A DNA stretch of 64,000 bases from Candidatus Marithrix sp. Canyon 246 (GTDB taxonomy: Bacteria; Pseudomonadota; Gammaproteobacteria; Beggiatoales; Beggiatoaceae), in the NCBI RefSeq assembly GCF_001723685.1, contig NZ_MCBX01000008.1, forward strand, positions 35,856 through 99,855, written 5' to 3'. This document shows, piece by piece, positions 19,446-28,943 of this stretch. Position 1 is the stretch's first letter, and every line of letters begins with the position of its first letter. The notes below the pieces were generated by a model that saw only the letters and a program-made list of their open reading frames with translations, had not been told where the DNA came from and did no database searches. Made by a program: the position numbers and the translations under genes.

Positions 19446-20065
19446 TTTTAGTAGTAATGTTTTCATTTTTATTTATTATTTATAAAAGTAAAAGATTAAC
19501 TGAATTTGAAAAAAACTCAGAAGAACAGCTTGCGAATTTTAAAAAAACTCAAGCGGCTGATTTAACAAGATTCCAAAAAACTAACAAAGACAAATTAACA
19601 AAATTAAAAACCGAACAAAATACCAAAGCTAAAGATGCAACAACAGAAACTACAAAAAAACAAAAAGATTTTGCAGTCAGTCAAAAAAAGCAATTAGAAA
19701 ATAAGCAAAAACAAATTGAACGTGACAAACAAGAAGTTCAAAAAGATATTGCCAATGGAAGAGAAATAGGATGGATGCAAGCCACAGCATTTTGGGCAAT
19801 ATTATTCATATTTTATCTGATAATAATCAATGGTTTTGAAGTAAATTGGAATTTTGGTCAAACATATAGTTTGACTGTCAAAACTAAACCTACTAATGTT
19901 GATGTTAAAATCATGAATATTAAACCTAGATATAAAGATGGTATTCGTCTAAAACCGGGGCAATATGTGATTAAAGCTCAACATTCTGCTTATCAACATA
20001 AATATCAATGCGTCAATATTACAGATAAAAATGTCAATCTTAAAATGAAATTAAGAAAAAAATGA
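19442..20065 (+). CDS. Membrane protein with coiled coil and PEGA-like domain
   Basis: 207 residues, coupled to waaC by an ATGA overlap. Layout: an N-terminal membrane helix (MILVVMFSFLFIIYK), a long Lys/Gln/Glu-rich coiled coil (about residues 20-110), a second membrane helix (ATAFWAILFIFYLIIING), and an outer domain. The outer domain (SLTVKTKPTNVDVKIMNIKP, IRLKPGQYVIKAQHSAYQ) matches the PEGA carbohydrate-binding or S-layer-like pattern. Function is unknown. Its link to waaC suggests an envelope role. Confidence 0.7.
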   Translation: MILVVMFSFLFIIYKSKRLTEFEKNSEEQLANFKKTQAADLTRFQKTNKDKLTKLKTEQNTKAKDATTETTKKQKDFAVSQKKQLENKQKQIERDKQEVQKDIANGREIGWMQATAFWAILFIFYLIIINGFEVNWNFGQTYSLTVKTKPTNVDVKIMNIKPRYKDGIRLKPGQYVIKAQHSAYQHKYQCVNITDKNVNLKMKLRKK

Positions 20066-20416
20066 TTAATTAATTCCATATTCAATTAATTCTTTTTCTT
20101 TTTTTAATAAAAAATTAACAATTTTATTCATATCAGCATTTTTTGCTAATGCTAACTTTTTTATAAATTCTGCTATGTCTGGCTCAAGATAAATTGGAAA
20201 ATTTAATTTCTAATTTTACATACTTCTTGACTTACATAATTAAATGTATGTATTACTACTAATAATACTCCAGAACTATCAAAACCTATGGTAATCCATC
20301 GATCTTCATTTTCACTATGTTCTTGATCAACTATTGATATAGCTTGAGGATCACGAAATATGGTTCCTGATATTAATTTTAGCTTTTTTAGGATCCCATT
20401 CAAAATCATATTGCAT
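20066..20416 (-). pseudogene. Degenerate BrnT toxin/BrnA-type antitoxin pair
   Basis: MQYDFEWDPKKAKINIRNH at 20416 is a BrnT N-terminus that soon stops. A second frame continues with FRDPQAISIVDQEHSENEDR and ITIGFDSSGVLLVVIHTF, the BrnT core, and ends at 20203 (CKIRN). About ten residues and the frame have been lost. Directly after, without a start codon, comes a ribbon-helix-helix piece (NFPIYLEPDIAEFIKKLALA) ending at 20066, like the C-terminus of BrnA. Both partners are damaged. Confidence 0.7.
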
Positions 20417-20419
20417 TAT

Positions 20420-21034
20420 CTAATACTTACGTGCAATATAGCAAGTTCTAGTCAACTTTGCGGGAAAAATAGTTACAGGAATTGATACAAGTTCAAATCC
20501 ATTTAACTTTATTAATTTTTCTATCTCTGCAAGTGGCATTATTGGATATTTATACCTTCTTGAGACATTTTTGCCAAAAAAACCCTCATTCATTTCAATA
20601 TTTATAAAATATCCATTTGGTTTTACCAGACTTAGCAAATCTTCTATTGTTTGTTTTTGATTTTGTGAATATCCAATAACAGCACCTGTTGCAACTATAT
20701 CAAATGTCGCATCTTTTAAAATAATCGAGTTTGTTGAAGTTATTTTTTTAGGAGTAGTTATATCAGATATTCCAAAAGATAATCTTTTCGCTTCAATCTG
20801 TTTTTCTTCAGCATTCTTTTTTGCTTGATTCAGCAAATTTTGATTTATATCAGTGAACAAAATGGAACAATTTCTATATCTTTCAGCCAAGCTTAAACCA
20901 ATAACACCAGTGCCACAGCCAACATCTAAAATATTTTTATAATTTTCATTAGCTATATTAATTTCTTTTAAAAATTTAGAAATGCTGGCATCAAATCCTA
21001 AATTTTTCATTATAAATGAATATGACTTATACAA
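20420..21034 (-). CDS. Class I SAM-dependent methyltransferase
   Basis: 204 residues. Motif I ILDVGCGTGVIGLSLAERY near residue 36, the acidic end of the next strand (LFTDINQNLL) and TFDIVATGAVIGYS make a standard class I methyltransferase. The C-terminal LVSIPVTIFPAKLTRTCYIA gives no substrate clue. It is transcribed alone behind the SMR exporter gene. Function is unassigned. Confidence 0.75.
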   Translation of the reverse strand: MYKSYSFIMKNLGFDASISKFLKEINIANENYKNILDVGCGTGVIGLSLAERYRNCSILFTDINQNLLNQAKKNAEEKQIEAKRLSFGISDITTPKKITSTNSIILKDATFDIVATGAVIGYSQNQKQTIEDLLSLVKPNGYFINIEMNEGFFGKNVSRRYKYPIMPLAEIEKLIKLNGFELVSIPVTIFPAKLTRTCYIARKY

Positions 21035-21054
21035 ATTTTCATTCCTATGTTTTT

Positions 21055-21087
21055 AAACCTGACAGGTTTTTAAAACCTGTCAGGTTT
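21055..21087. terminator. CCTGACAGG hairpin (repeat family A, copy 3)
   Basis: AAACCTGACAGG and CCTGTCAGGTTT surround TTTTTAAAA immediately after the SMR gene stop on the minus strand. It has the same core as the hairpins at 753, 3204 and 36671. Confidence 0.75.
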
Positions 21088-21095
21088 GTTGGAAT

Positions 21096-21440
21096 TTATG
21101 ATGAGCTAACATTCAAATTTAACCCAATAACTCCTATAACTATCAGTGCTATTGATATGATTTTAATCGTAGTTGCTGTTTCTTTAAACCATAAAAAGCC
21201 AATAATTGCAATTAAAGCAGTGCCTAAACCTGACCATACCGCGTATGCTATACTAATATCTATAGACTTAACCACATATGCCAATAAACTTAAACCAACA
21301 GCATAAAATCCTAACATCGCTATAATTGGTCCAATTTTAGTAAAACCATCTGATAATTTCATTGAAATCGTACCAAATACTTCTAAAATTATAGCTACAA
21401 TTAGTAACATCCAAGTTATAGCAGTTACTTCACTATTCAT
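21096..21440 (-). CDS. Small multidrug resistance (SMR) family exporter
   Basis: 114 residues and four membrane helices. The essential Glu is residue 20 in AIILEVFGTISMKLSDGFTK. The family stretch AYAVWSGLGTALIAIIGFLW spans helix 3, and the last helix ends at GLNLNVSSS. It is closest in pattern to EmrE/QacE-type proton-coupled exporters of cationic compounds. It starts 6 bases after gyrA ends and may be read from the gyrA transcript. Substrate unknown. Confidence 0.9.
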   Translation of the reverse strand: MNSEVTAITWMLLIVAIILEVFGTISMKLSDGFTKIGPIIAMLGFYAVGLSLLAYVVKSIDISIAYAVWSGLGTALIAIIGFLWFKETATTIKIISIALIVIGVIGLNLNVSSS

Positions 21441-21446
21441 AGTTTT

Positions 21447-23897
21447 TTATTCCTCAGTTTCTTCTTCATCTACTTCTAACTCTAAAATTTTACATAAACC
21501 TACCAATTGTTCTTTTTTACTTAAGGTAATCAAATTGACTCCTTGAGTATTACGACTTACTACTGAAATACCTTCAACTTTAGTACGGACTAAGGTTCCA
21601 CGATCACTTATTAACATAATGTCATCATTATCTTCAACTTGCAAGGCTCCTACTACTTCACCATTACGTTCTGAAGTTTTTATCGCGATTACGCCTTTAC
21701 CACCACGCCCTTTGGTTGGATAGTCATCCACAGGTGTGCGCTTACCAAAACCATTAACTGTAGAAGTTAAAACCGTGCCGCCAGTATGTGTTATAATTAA
21801 CGACATTACTTGATCTTCATCCGCTAATCTAATACCACGCACACCACGTGCAGTTCGCCCAGTTGCACGTACAGCTTCTTCTTTAAAACGCACTGCCTTG
21901 CCGCGTTTACTAAATAACATTACATCTTGTTGCCCATCTGTTATATCTACCCCAATTAATCGATCATTATCATTTAAATTAATTGCGATAATGCCATTAG
22001 AACGAGGATTTGAAAATTTTATAAGAGCAGTTTTCTTAACTGTGCCTTTAGAAGTTGCCATCAAAACAAATTTATCTTCAGTAAATTCACGTATTGGCAA
22101 AATCGTATTTATACGTTCATTTGCTTCTAAAGCTAGTAAATTAATAATTGGTTTACCGCGTGAAGCGCGACTAGCCAATGGCAATTGATGAACTTTTAAC
22201 CAATAAACCTTACCTATACTACTAAAACACAAAATGGTATCATGAGTATTAGCAATAAACAGCTTATCAATCACATCTTCTTGTTTAATTTTAGTCGCTG
22301 ATTTACCTTTACCGCCGCGTTTTTGAGCAGTATAAGTATTAACAGCTTGAGTTTTAATATAACCTTCAATAGACAAGGTAACAACCACATCTTCTTCAGT
22401 AATTAAATCTTCTATACTTAAATTAATACTATCTATTAGTATTTCAGTTTGTCGCTTATCAGCATATTGATCATGCACCGCCATTAATTCTGCACGTATC
22501 ACCTTCATCAAGCGTTCATTATTATCCAGAATATCTAATAAATCTGTAATCCGAATAGATAAATTTTTAATTTCTTCAACAATTTTGTCTTGTTCTAAGC
22601 CAGTTATACGATGTAAGCGTAAATCTAAAATAGCCTGTATTTGAACTTTTGATAAGCTATAGCTGCTGGATAATTTTTCTCGTGCGATTTGCGGGGTTTT
22701 AGCAGCTTTTATAATTTTAATTACAGCATCTATATTCTTTAAAGCTGTAGCTAAACCTTCTAATATATGCGCTCTTTCTCTAGCTTTCTTTAACTCAAAC
22801 AAAGTGCGTCGTGTAACGATTTCGCGTCTATGGCGAATAAAATATTCTAGTAACTGCTTTAAAGGTAATAAACGCGGTTCTCCATCAACTAAAGCCACCA
22901 TATTAATACCAAACACATTTTGCATTTGAGTATATTTAAATAAATTATTTAATACAACATCAGCAATTTCACCACGTCGTATTTCAACAACTATACGAAT
23001 ACCATCTTTATCAGACTCATCGCGTAAAGCACTAATACCTTCAATTTTTTTATCTTTAATTAACTCTGCTATTTTTTCCAGCAAACGCGCTTTATTAACT
23101 TGATAAGGTAACTCTGTTACTATAATTTTTTGATGACCATTATCATCTTCTTCAAAGTTACTGCGAGCGCGAAGATAAATTTTACCTCGCCCAGTATGAT
23201 AGGCTTCAGTAATACCATTTGCACCATTAATCATAGCAGCAGTAGGGAAATCTGGACCGGGTATATATTCCATTAATGCTTCAATAGATAAATCAGCATC
23301 ATCAATTAAAGCAATGCAAGCATTAATCACTTCGCCTAAATTATGCGGCGGAATATTAGTCGCCATACCCACGGCAATACCGCTAGTGCCATTGATTAAT
23401 AAATTAGGAATTCTGGTAGGAAAAACTTTAGGCTCAAATTCAGATTCATCATAATTTGGATTGAAATCAACAGTATCCTTATCAATATCAGTTAGCAACT
23501 CATGAGCAATTTTAGACATTCTAACTTCGGTATAACGCATACTAGCGGCATTATCACCATCAATAGAACCAAAATTTCCTTGCCCATCTACAAGGCAATA
23601 ACGTAAAGAAAACGGCTGTGCCATACGCACAATAGTGTCATATACAGAAGAATCACCATGAGGATGAAAACGCCCTAAAGTATCACCCACAATACGTGCA
23701 GATTTTTTATAAGGCTTATTCCAAACATTACCCAATTCATGCATTGCGTATAATGAGCGTCGATGCACAGGTTTTAAGCCATCACGAACATCAGGTAATG
23801 CCCTACCAACGATTACACTCATCGCATAATCAAGGTAGGATTGTTTCATTTCATCTTCAATATTTACGGGCTGGATTTCTTTGGCGAATTCAAGCAT
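21447..23897 (-). CDS. gyrA: DNA gyrase subunit A
   Basis: 816 residues, in register with the E. coli protein through the N-terminal domain. The active-site Tyr122 lies in [10 protein letters not shown]. The quinolone region reads [13 protein letters not shown], so the Ser83 and Asp87 equivalents are unmutated. The C-terminal DNA-wrapping domain has the GyrA box QKRGGKG (E. coli QRRGGKG) and an acidic tail VDEEETEE. The enzyme negatively supercoils DNA with GyrB. It is somewhat shorter than the E. coli protein at the C-terminus. Essential and intact. Confidence 0.97.
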   Translation of the reverse strand: MLEFAKEIQPVNIEDEMKQSYLDYAMSVIVGRALPDVRDGLKPVHRRSLYAMHELGNVWNKPYKKSARIVGDTLGRFHPHGDSSVYDTIVRMAQPFSLRYCLVDGQGNFGSIDGDNAASMRYTEVRMSKIAHELLTDIDKDTVDFNPNYDESEFEPKVFPTRIPNLLINGTSGIAVGMATNIPPHNLGEVINACIALIDDADLSIEALMEYIPGPDFPTAAMINGANGITEAYHTGRGKIYLRARSNFEEDDNGHQKIIVTELPYQVNKARLLEKIAELIKDKKIEGISALRDESDKDGIRIVVEIRRGEIADVVLNNLFKYTQMQNVFGINMVALVDGEPRLLPLKQLLEYFIRHRREIVTRRTLFELKKARERAHILEGLATALKNIDAVIKIIKAAKTPQIAREKLSSSYSLSKVQIQAILDLRLHRITGLEQDKIVEEIKNLSIRITDLLDILDNNERLMKVIRAELMAVHDQYADKRQTEILIDSINLSIEDLITEEDVVVTLSIEGYIKTQAVNTYTAQKRGGKGKSATKIKQEDVIDKLFIANTHDTILCFSSIGKVYWLKVHQLPLASRASRGKPIINLLALEANERINTILPIREFTEDKFVLMATSKGTVKKTALIKFSNPRSNGIIAINLNDNDRLIGVDITDGQQDVMLFSKRGKAVRFKEEAVRATGRTARGVRGIRLADEDQVMSLIITHTGGTVLTSTVNGFGKRTPVDDYPTKGRGGKGVIAIKTSERNGEVVGALQVEDNDDIMLISDRGTLVRTKVEGISVVSRNTQGVNLITLSKKEQLVGLCKILELEVDEEETEE

Positions 23898-23945
23898 TGG
23901 TTTATATATCCTAACAGTTTATTTTACTGCTAATTATACCATATG

Positions 23946-24458
23946 TTAATATTTTGAATCATAGCAACTAATGACACCCACCTTAATATATTCCACTACT
24001 TGCATATAATTTTCTTCATTGTCTTCACTCTTTTCAGTGGGTGCTATATGTGATACCGAAATCATATCATCAATAAAATCTTTCATATTATCTGATAAAT
24101 CATCTAACTTATTTTTAGTTAAACTAAAACCAAATAAAAAGCCTTCACACCACCCACCTAAAGCTTGAGTGCGTTCTAATAACGAAATTTCATCATCAGG
24201 TAATAAAGGCATGAATTCATAATTAGAGGATTCCAATTGATCTATGGTATAATTTTTTACCAGATGTAATTGTTGCTGACATTGAGAAGCCAAGCCATCT
24301 TGTACAGAAGCTTCTCCAAGAACATGTTTTATCCAAAGGTTTTCAGAAAAAGATTGAGATACACATAATAATCCGCATAAAATACCATGCGTTTCAGCGG
24401 CATCCATTAAAGAACCTACATGTTTTAATGATTGATTTAATGGTTCATAAATTTCCAT
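23946..24458 (-). CDS. YgfB/UPF0149 family protein
   Basis: 170 residues. AAETHGILCGLLC near residue 20 and LGGWCEGFLFGFSL near residue 105 are the two hallmarks of the UPF0149 (YgfB) family. The protein is acidic and all-helical. In Gammaproteobacteria ygfB usually precedes pepP. In Pseudomonas YgfB has been tied to regulation of peptidoglycan recycling and beta-lactamase. Here it stands alone between gyrA and divergent soxXA. Confidence 0.85.
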   Translation of the reverse strand: MEIYEPLNQSLKHVGSLMDAAETHGILCGLLCVSQSFSENLWIKHVLGEASVQDGLASQCQQQLHLVKNYTIDQLESSNYEFMPLLPDDEISLLERTQALGGWCEGFLFGFSLTKNKLDDLSDNMKDFIDDMISVSHIAPTEKSEDNEENYMQVVEYIKVGVISCYDSKY

Positions 24459-24473
24459 CTTAATTTCTCCACT

Positions 24474-25661
24474 ATGGGGGTTAAATTGCAGTATAATAAA
24501 TCACAGTTATTGTTAATATATATATTAATAATACCTTTATCCGTAAAAGCGGCAGAAATGCCATCATCTGTACCATTAGATATAAAAAATGCTACTACTA
24601 TAACATCTTGGAAAAGCAGTAATACATGGAGTAACTATAGTAATTTACGACACACAGTAAAAAAACCAGTGTCAGTTATCCAACCGATAACATCTAGCAT
24701 TAAAGCTAATCCTGCTAATGGTAAAAAATTAGTAGCAAATAGAAAAAAAGGTAATTGTGTTGCCTGTCATATTTTACCTGATGTTTCTCAACCGGGTAAT
24801 ATAGGTATGAATTTATCATTTATTGGAGCATGGAATTTACCCGATCAATTATTATTTAATTATATTTATGATGCTAGGATTTATAATCCTAATACTGTAA
24901 TGCCACCTTGGGGTGCGCATAATATCTTAACTACAGATGAAATTAAGGATATTGTATCTTACTTAAAAACACTTACAATTCCAGTACCACTTCCACAACG
25001 TCGAATACCAACAAATAATGTGGATAATTTAGATGAATTTGAAAATCCTGCAATGTTTGAACTGGAAACAGGCGCAGACTTATTTATTGAATCTTGTCAA
25101 AAATGCCATAAAAATCCTGAAGATAAATTTGCCAAATGGGCAGTTACAATGCCTAAATTTGAACCACGCTTAAACAAAATAATTGGCATAGAAGAATTTA
25201 TTACTCGTCACGCTAAAGCGACAACTAATGTAAAATATTTACTACAAAGCGAAGAAAACCTAGCTTTAACGATCTATTTACGTAACCTAGCCAATGGACA
25301 AAAAATTGCTGTTGATACCAGTGACACTAACACCAACCTTGCCTTAAAACGAGGAAAAACCCTAACCCAACGTAAAATTGGACAACTGAATTTTGCTTGT
25401 ACAGATTGCCATAAAAAGAATAGTGGTAAATGGATACGTGGGCAATACCTCAAAAAATTAACTAATATAATAGATCACTATCCAACTTATCGTTCAGGTA
25501 AAGACGCAATTTGGGATATAAATAAACGAATACAGTGGTGTAACCTAGCAGCTCGTGCCAATGACTTACCGCCAGACGCAGCAGAATATGCTGATATTGA
25601 ATTATATTTAACTGTTGAAAGTAATGGTAGTGAATTAAGCGTACCCGGTTTTGGTCCATAA
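24474..25661 (+). CDS. soxXA: Fused SoxX-SoxA triheme cytochrome c
   Basis: 395 residues with a signal peptide (cleavage near VKA-AEM). Residues about 75-175 are SoxX-like: heme site NCVACH, axial Met region NTVMPPWGAH, and IVSYLKTL. Residues about 195-395 are SoxA-like: first heme ESCQKCH, second heme FACTDCHKKNSGKWIRGQ, the Cys of IQWCN expected as the cysteine-persulfide heme ligand, and AEYADIELYLTVESNG. SoxXA oxidatively joins thiosulfate to SoxY in the periplasm. SoxX and SoxA are usually separate genes. No soxYZ or soxB is in the window. There is no strong ribosome site before 24474, so the start is approximate. Confidence 0.88.
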   Translation: MGVKLQYNKSQLLLIYILIIPLSVKAAEMPSSVPLDIKNATTITSWKSSNTWSNYSNLRHTVKKPVSVIQPITSSIKANPANGKKLVANRKKGNCVACHILPDVSQPGNIGMNLSFIGAWNLPDQLLFNYIYDARIYNPNTVMPPWGAHNILTTDEIKDIVSYLKTLTIPVPLPQRRIPTNNVDNLDEFENPAMFELETGADLFIESCQKCHKNPEDKFAKWAVTMPKFEPRLNKIIGIEEFITRHAKATTNVKYLLQSEENLALTIYLRNLANGQKIAVDTSDTNTNLALKRGKTLTQRKIGQLNFACTDCHKKNSGKWIRGQYLKKLTNIIDHYPTYRSGKDAIWDINKRIQWCNLAARANDLPPDAAEYADIELYLTVESNGSELSVPGFGP

Positions 25662-25687
25662 ATTCATTCTGCTAAAGGATTATTATT

Positions 25688-25969
25688 ATGATATGGTCAG
25701 ATATACATAAAATATATAAAAAACAATGGCTTATAGTAGAAGCTTTAGAAGCACATACAACTTCAGACACTCAACGACATCTTGATAATATAGCCGTTAT
25801 TGAAACTTGTGTCAGTGGAGGTGATGCAATGCAAAAATATCGTCATCTTCATAAAAAATATCCCAGTCGTGAGTTTTATTTTGTTAATGCAGCGCGTGAA
25901 AAACTAGATATTCGTGAACGGAAATGGTTAGGAATTAGGTTAAATGATGCAGTTAATACTGAAAAATAA
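25688..25969 (+). CDS. Small protein coupled to a retropepsin-like protease
   Basis: 93 residues. Its last 26 bases overlap the next gene. Recognisable stretches are QWLIVEALEAHTTSDTQRHL, IAVIETCVSGGDAMQKYRHL and KYPSREFYFVNAAREKLDI, a compact alpha-beta pattern without a named family known to me. I recall such small ORFs next to single-domain aspartyl proteases in cyanobacteria and sulfur bacteria, so the pair may work together. Function unknown. Confidence 0.65.
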   Translation: MIWSDIHKIYKKQWLIVEALEAHTTSDTQRHLDNIAVIETCVSGGDAMQKYRHLHKKYPSREFYFVNAAREKLDIRERKWLGIRLNDAVNTEK

Positions 25970-26327
25970 TCATATTTTTACCACAGTGACTGTAGCTTAT
26001 AAAGGAATGGTCACTAATATTTCAAATATATTAGTTGATACAGGTTCAACTACAACTATTTTATCTGTTGATACAGTTGCTAGTATTCAAATTGAACCAG
26101 CATTAGAGGATGTTTTTCATACTATACGCGGTGTTGGTGGTACGGAAACCGTTTTTATGCGCACTGTTGATTATTTACAAGTAGGTAAATGTAGTTTACA
26201 AGATTTTCAGGTAGAAATTGGAGGTATGGATTATGGTTTCAATATTAATGGTATTTTAGGTATGGATTTTCTAATTCATGCTAAAGCTATTATTAATTTG
26301 CCTGAAATGAAAATTGATTTCACATAG
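25944..26327 (+). CDS. Retropepsin-like aspartic protease, single domain
   Basis: 127 residues. The catalytic motif LVDTGSTTTILS (Asp about residue 32), the flap RGVGGTETVFMR and the C-terminal NINGILGMDFLIHAKAIINL (hydrophobic-hydrophobic-Gly) make a one-domain retropepsin that must dimerise. There is no signal peptide or membrane helix, so it is cytoplasmic. It overlaps the preceding small gene, and dapF begins 15 bases later. The substrate is unknown. Confidence 0.8.
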   Translation: MMQLILKNNHIFTTVTVAYKGMVTNISNILVDTGSTTTILSVDTVASIQIEPALEDVFHTIRGVGGTETVFMRTVDYLQVGKCSLQDFQVEIGGMDYGFNINGILGMDFLIHAKAIINLPEMKIDFT

Positions 26328-26342
26328 AAAAAATAAATTAAC

Positions 26343-27266
26343 ATGAAAATCAACATACTAAAATGTCATGGTTCTGGAAATGATTTTATTCTAATTGATG
26401 AATATCATAAAATATTATTTTCTGAGGAGCAAAGAAAAACATTATCCAATCAGCTTTGCGATAGAAATGGTATCTTAGGAGCTGATGGCATACTTTTTTT
26501 TCAAAATAGTGATAAAGCTGATGGCACTATGAGGATGTTTAATCCTGATGGCTCCGAAGCTGAAATGTGTGGTAATGGTTTAAGATGTGTTGGTAGATTT
26601 GCTTGTGAATCTTTAGACAAACATAGTGTTTCAATTGAAACCTTAAAAGGCGTTTCTCAAGTCGAAAAAGATCAAAATATACATCCAGATGTCGCAACTT
26701 ATAAAGCCGAATTAAGCACCATTTCATTAAATACAGACTGCATTAATCAAATATTACCTGCACTATCACCAGTATTCAAATTTACTGAAGTACATATGCC
26801 TAACCCTCATATTGTTGCAATTGTCGATAACATTTCAGATACCGAACTTGATACAATAGGAGCAAAAGCCAATCAACTTCCTGAACTATTTCCTAATGGA
26901 ACCAATATTAACTTTTGTCAAATATTAGATGACGGCGCGATATTCGTTAGAACTTATGAAAGAGGAGTTGGTTTAACTAACTCATGTGGTAGTGGCATGT
27001 CAGCAAGTACACTAGTCTATTGTTTATTAAAACATTCACCTTTTGGTAACACCATAGATGTTTATAATCGAGGAGGTTTAGTGCGTTGTCAAGCTACTAA
27101 TGAGGATGGCTATTCAGTGTATTTATCAGGCAATGCTACTTTTATGTTTAAAAGTAGCATCAGTTTATCAGAGGATATAACTCACTATTTTGGAGAAATC
27201 TTTGTTGATGAATTGCAAAATTATGGTAAATTACTTGAAATGTCTAAAATGAGTAAACCCTTATGA
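26343..27266 (+). CDS. dapF: Diaminopimelate epimerase
   Basis: 307 residues. The two catalytic cysteines sit in EAEMCGNGLRC (Cys76) and LTNSCGSGMSAS (Cys215), both intact. The N-terminus KCHGSGNDFILID is diagnostic. It converts LL- to meso-diaminopimelate for lysine and peptidoglycan. The C-terminal 25 or so residues after the usual end are an extra tail. The stop overlaps the next gene start (TTATGA). Confidence 0.95.
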   Translation: MKINILKCHGSGNDFILIDEYHKILFSEEQRKTLSNQLCDRNGILGADGILFFQNSDKADGTMRMFNPDGSEAEMCGNGLRCVGRFACESLDKHSVSIETLKGVSQVEKDQNIHPDVATYKAELSTISLNTDCINQILPALSPVFKFTEVHMPNPHIVAIVDNISDTELDTIGAKANQLPELFPNGTNINFCQILDDGAIFVRTYERGVGLTNSCGSGMSASTLVYCLLKHSPFGNTIDVYNRGGLVRCQATNEDGYSVYLSGNATFMFKSSISLSEDITHYFGEIFVDELQNYGKLLEMSKMSKPL

Positions 27267-27904
27267 AAATGAATGATCCTGTTGCATTACAAGAAGTTGA
27301 ATCAGCATTAGAAGAATTTTTATTTAATGCTCAAACACCAGATGATGGTATAACGGTTTTACTAAAAAACCCCAACTTAATTACTAGTTTTATCGAAGAG
27401 ATATTTGATGATCTGATTGCAGATGCTGATAATGAAGGCGATAATATATTAAAAGATTTTTATAAAAGTCGTCTTGAACTATTACATATCCTTAAATCAA
27501 AGTTATCTAAACAGGATATTATCTTATTACATACAGCTAAGCAATTAACTAAACAAGTCTTAATTGAAAATGATTCCAAAGAAATATTTTCAAAGATTGT
27601 AAAATGGTTACGAACACCAACTTTAGAAAAACGTATTAAAATTTTACAAAAAAATCCAGAATTATTAACAGACAAGACGGAAAAATTTTTTACCAATTTA
27701 ATTGAACGAGCTAATTCTTCTGGAGAATTGATGTCAGTTAAAATACTTCGTAGTATCAATGAAATATTCCGCATGTTAAGACTTGATTTAAATAACAAGA
27801 CTGATAATATTGAAGATATTAAAGCAGCAATAGAATTGTCGCTAGACAAAACTGATTTTTCTATCTTCACAGAAGGTTATCAGTCTGTCTATTTTGTCGC
27901 TTAG
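27263..27904 (+). CDS. Helical two-module protein (CHAT-protein-associated repeat)
   Basis: 213 residues, coupled to dapF. Two similar modules of about 95 residues can be aligned. One has LKNPNLITSFIEEIFDDLIA then ADNEGDNILKDFYKSRLELL. The other has LQKNPELLTDKTEKFFTNLI then ERANSSGELMSVKILRSINE. The repeating theme, NPxL(L/I)T...F..LI..A, is the helical module I associate with CHAT/TPR proteins of cyanobacteria and giant sulfur bacteria, here without a protease. Function unknown. It ends with a 4-base overlap against tadA. Confidence 0.6.
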   Translation: MKMNDPVALQEVESALEEFLFNAQTPDDGITVLLKNPNLITSFIEEIFDDLIADADNEGDNILKDFYKSRLELLHILKSKLSKQDIILLHTAKQLTKQVLIENDSKEIFSKIVKWLRTPTLEKRIKILQKNPELLTDKTEKFFTNLIERANSSGELMSVKILRSINEIFRMLRLDLNNKTDNIEDIKAAIELSLDKTDFSIFTEGYQSVYFVA

Positions 27905-28374
27905 TTTCGACGCTGCTTAAAAAAATTTGTCAGGCATCTACTGCAATCATCAGCTAAGATGCCGCTGACACATTCCAAATAATGATTATGACGACTATCT
28001 CTTAAAATATCAAAGCGGCTACCAGCAGCCCCAGCTTTATTATCATAAGCTCCAAATACTATACGTTTAATTCGCGCTTGTAAAATTGCACCAGCACACA
28101 TAGTGCAAGGTTCAAGAGTAACATATAAAGTTGCATTGACTAAACGGTAATTTTGATTAAATTGTGCAGCCTTGCGTAAGGCTACAATTTCAGCATGAGC
28201 TGTAGGATCATTACACATGATCGCTTGATTCCAACCTTCTGCAATACAAATATTATCTTCTACTATCACAGCTCCTACCGGAATTTCACCTTCAGCGGCA
28301 GCAAAATCTGCCAATTGCAGAGCATGACGCATCCATTTATTATCATTATTTGATAAATTCATAATAACTTTCAC
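27901..28374 (-). CDS. tadA: tRNA-specific adenosine deaminase
   Basis: 157 residues. The zinc site consists of His60 in AHAEIVALR, with catalytic Glu62, and Cys90/Cys93 in PCTMCAGAI. It edits A34 to inosine in tRNA-Arg(ACG). The start at 28374 or the Met four codons later are both possible. It is convergent with the helical-module gene. Confidence 0.95.
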   Translation of the reverse strand: MKVIMNLSNNDNKWMRHALQLADFAAAEGEIPVGAVIVEDNICIAEGWNQAIMCNDPTAHAEIVALRKAAQFNQNYRLVNATLYVTLEPCTMCAGAILQARIKRIVFGAYDNKAGAAGSRFDILRDSRHNHYLECVSGILADDCSRCLTNFFKQRRN

Positions 28375-28501
28375 TTATAACGCGACGATAACATGACATT
28401 ATTGACATTTTAATGATACTTACTCTTTAGCTAGTCTGCCTTGTTTGCTTGTACATTCAGCAGATTTTAAATGGCATATATTATGCGAAAACTATTTCAC
28501 C

Positions 28502-28930
28502 ATGAAAAAAATAAGCTTAAACATTGATAGTAATCCTGAGACGCTGGATTTAGCCGATGAGTGTATTCGAGCTTTATGTGTTTTAACTCCTCTTTCTTCT
28601 GTCGAAGTTGATGGAGTGCGACAGGCTGTAAAAGAAGCACTCAATAATGTAATAATTCATAGTTATCAGGGGCAAATAAATTGTTTAATTGATTTGATCG
28701 TATCTTTTCAAGATAATGATTTAGTTATTAGTATTCAAGATACTGGTATTGGAATGGATCCTAAGTTATTAGAAATGGATAGAAGTGCTGTAGTTGATAT
28801 AGATCCTTCTGATATAGAACAAATACCCAATGGTGGATGGGGACTTTATTTAATTAAAGAATTAATGGATGGTATCAGTTATAGCACTACAGCTGGGATA
28901 CATACATTAGAAATGAAAAAAAAATTTTAA
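28502..28930 (+). CDS. Anti-sigma regulatory factor-like HATPase (RsbW/SpoIIAB-type)
   Basis: The frame is open from 28445, but the start at 28502 (MKKISLNIDSNPETL) gives the normal 142-residue domain. The N box EALNNVIIHSY, G1 box DTGIGMD and G2 box GGWGLYLIKEL are all present. It is a GHKL serine kinase of the anti-sigma type that would phosphorylate the STAS partner encoded 13 bases downstream. The output is unknown; no sigma factor or phosphatase gene is adjacent. Confidence 0.9.
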   Translation: MKKISLNIDSNPETLDLADECIRALCVLTPLSSVEVDGVRQAVKEALNNVIIHSYQGQINCLIDLIVSFQDNDLVISIQDTGIGMDPKLLEMDRSAVVDIDPSDIEQIPNGGWGLYLIKELMDGISYSTTAGIHTLEMKKKF

Positions 28931-28943
28931 AGAGGATAAAAAA

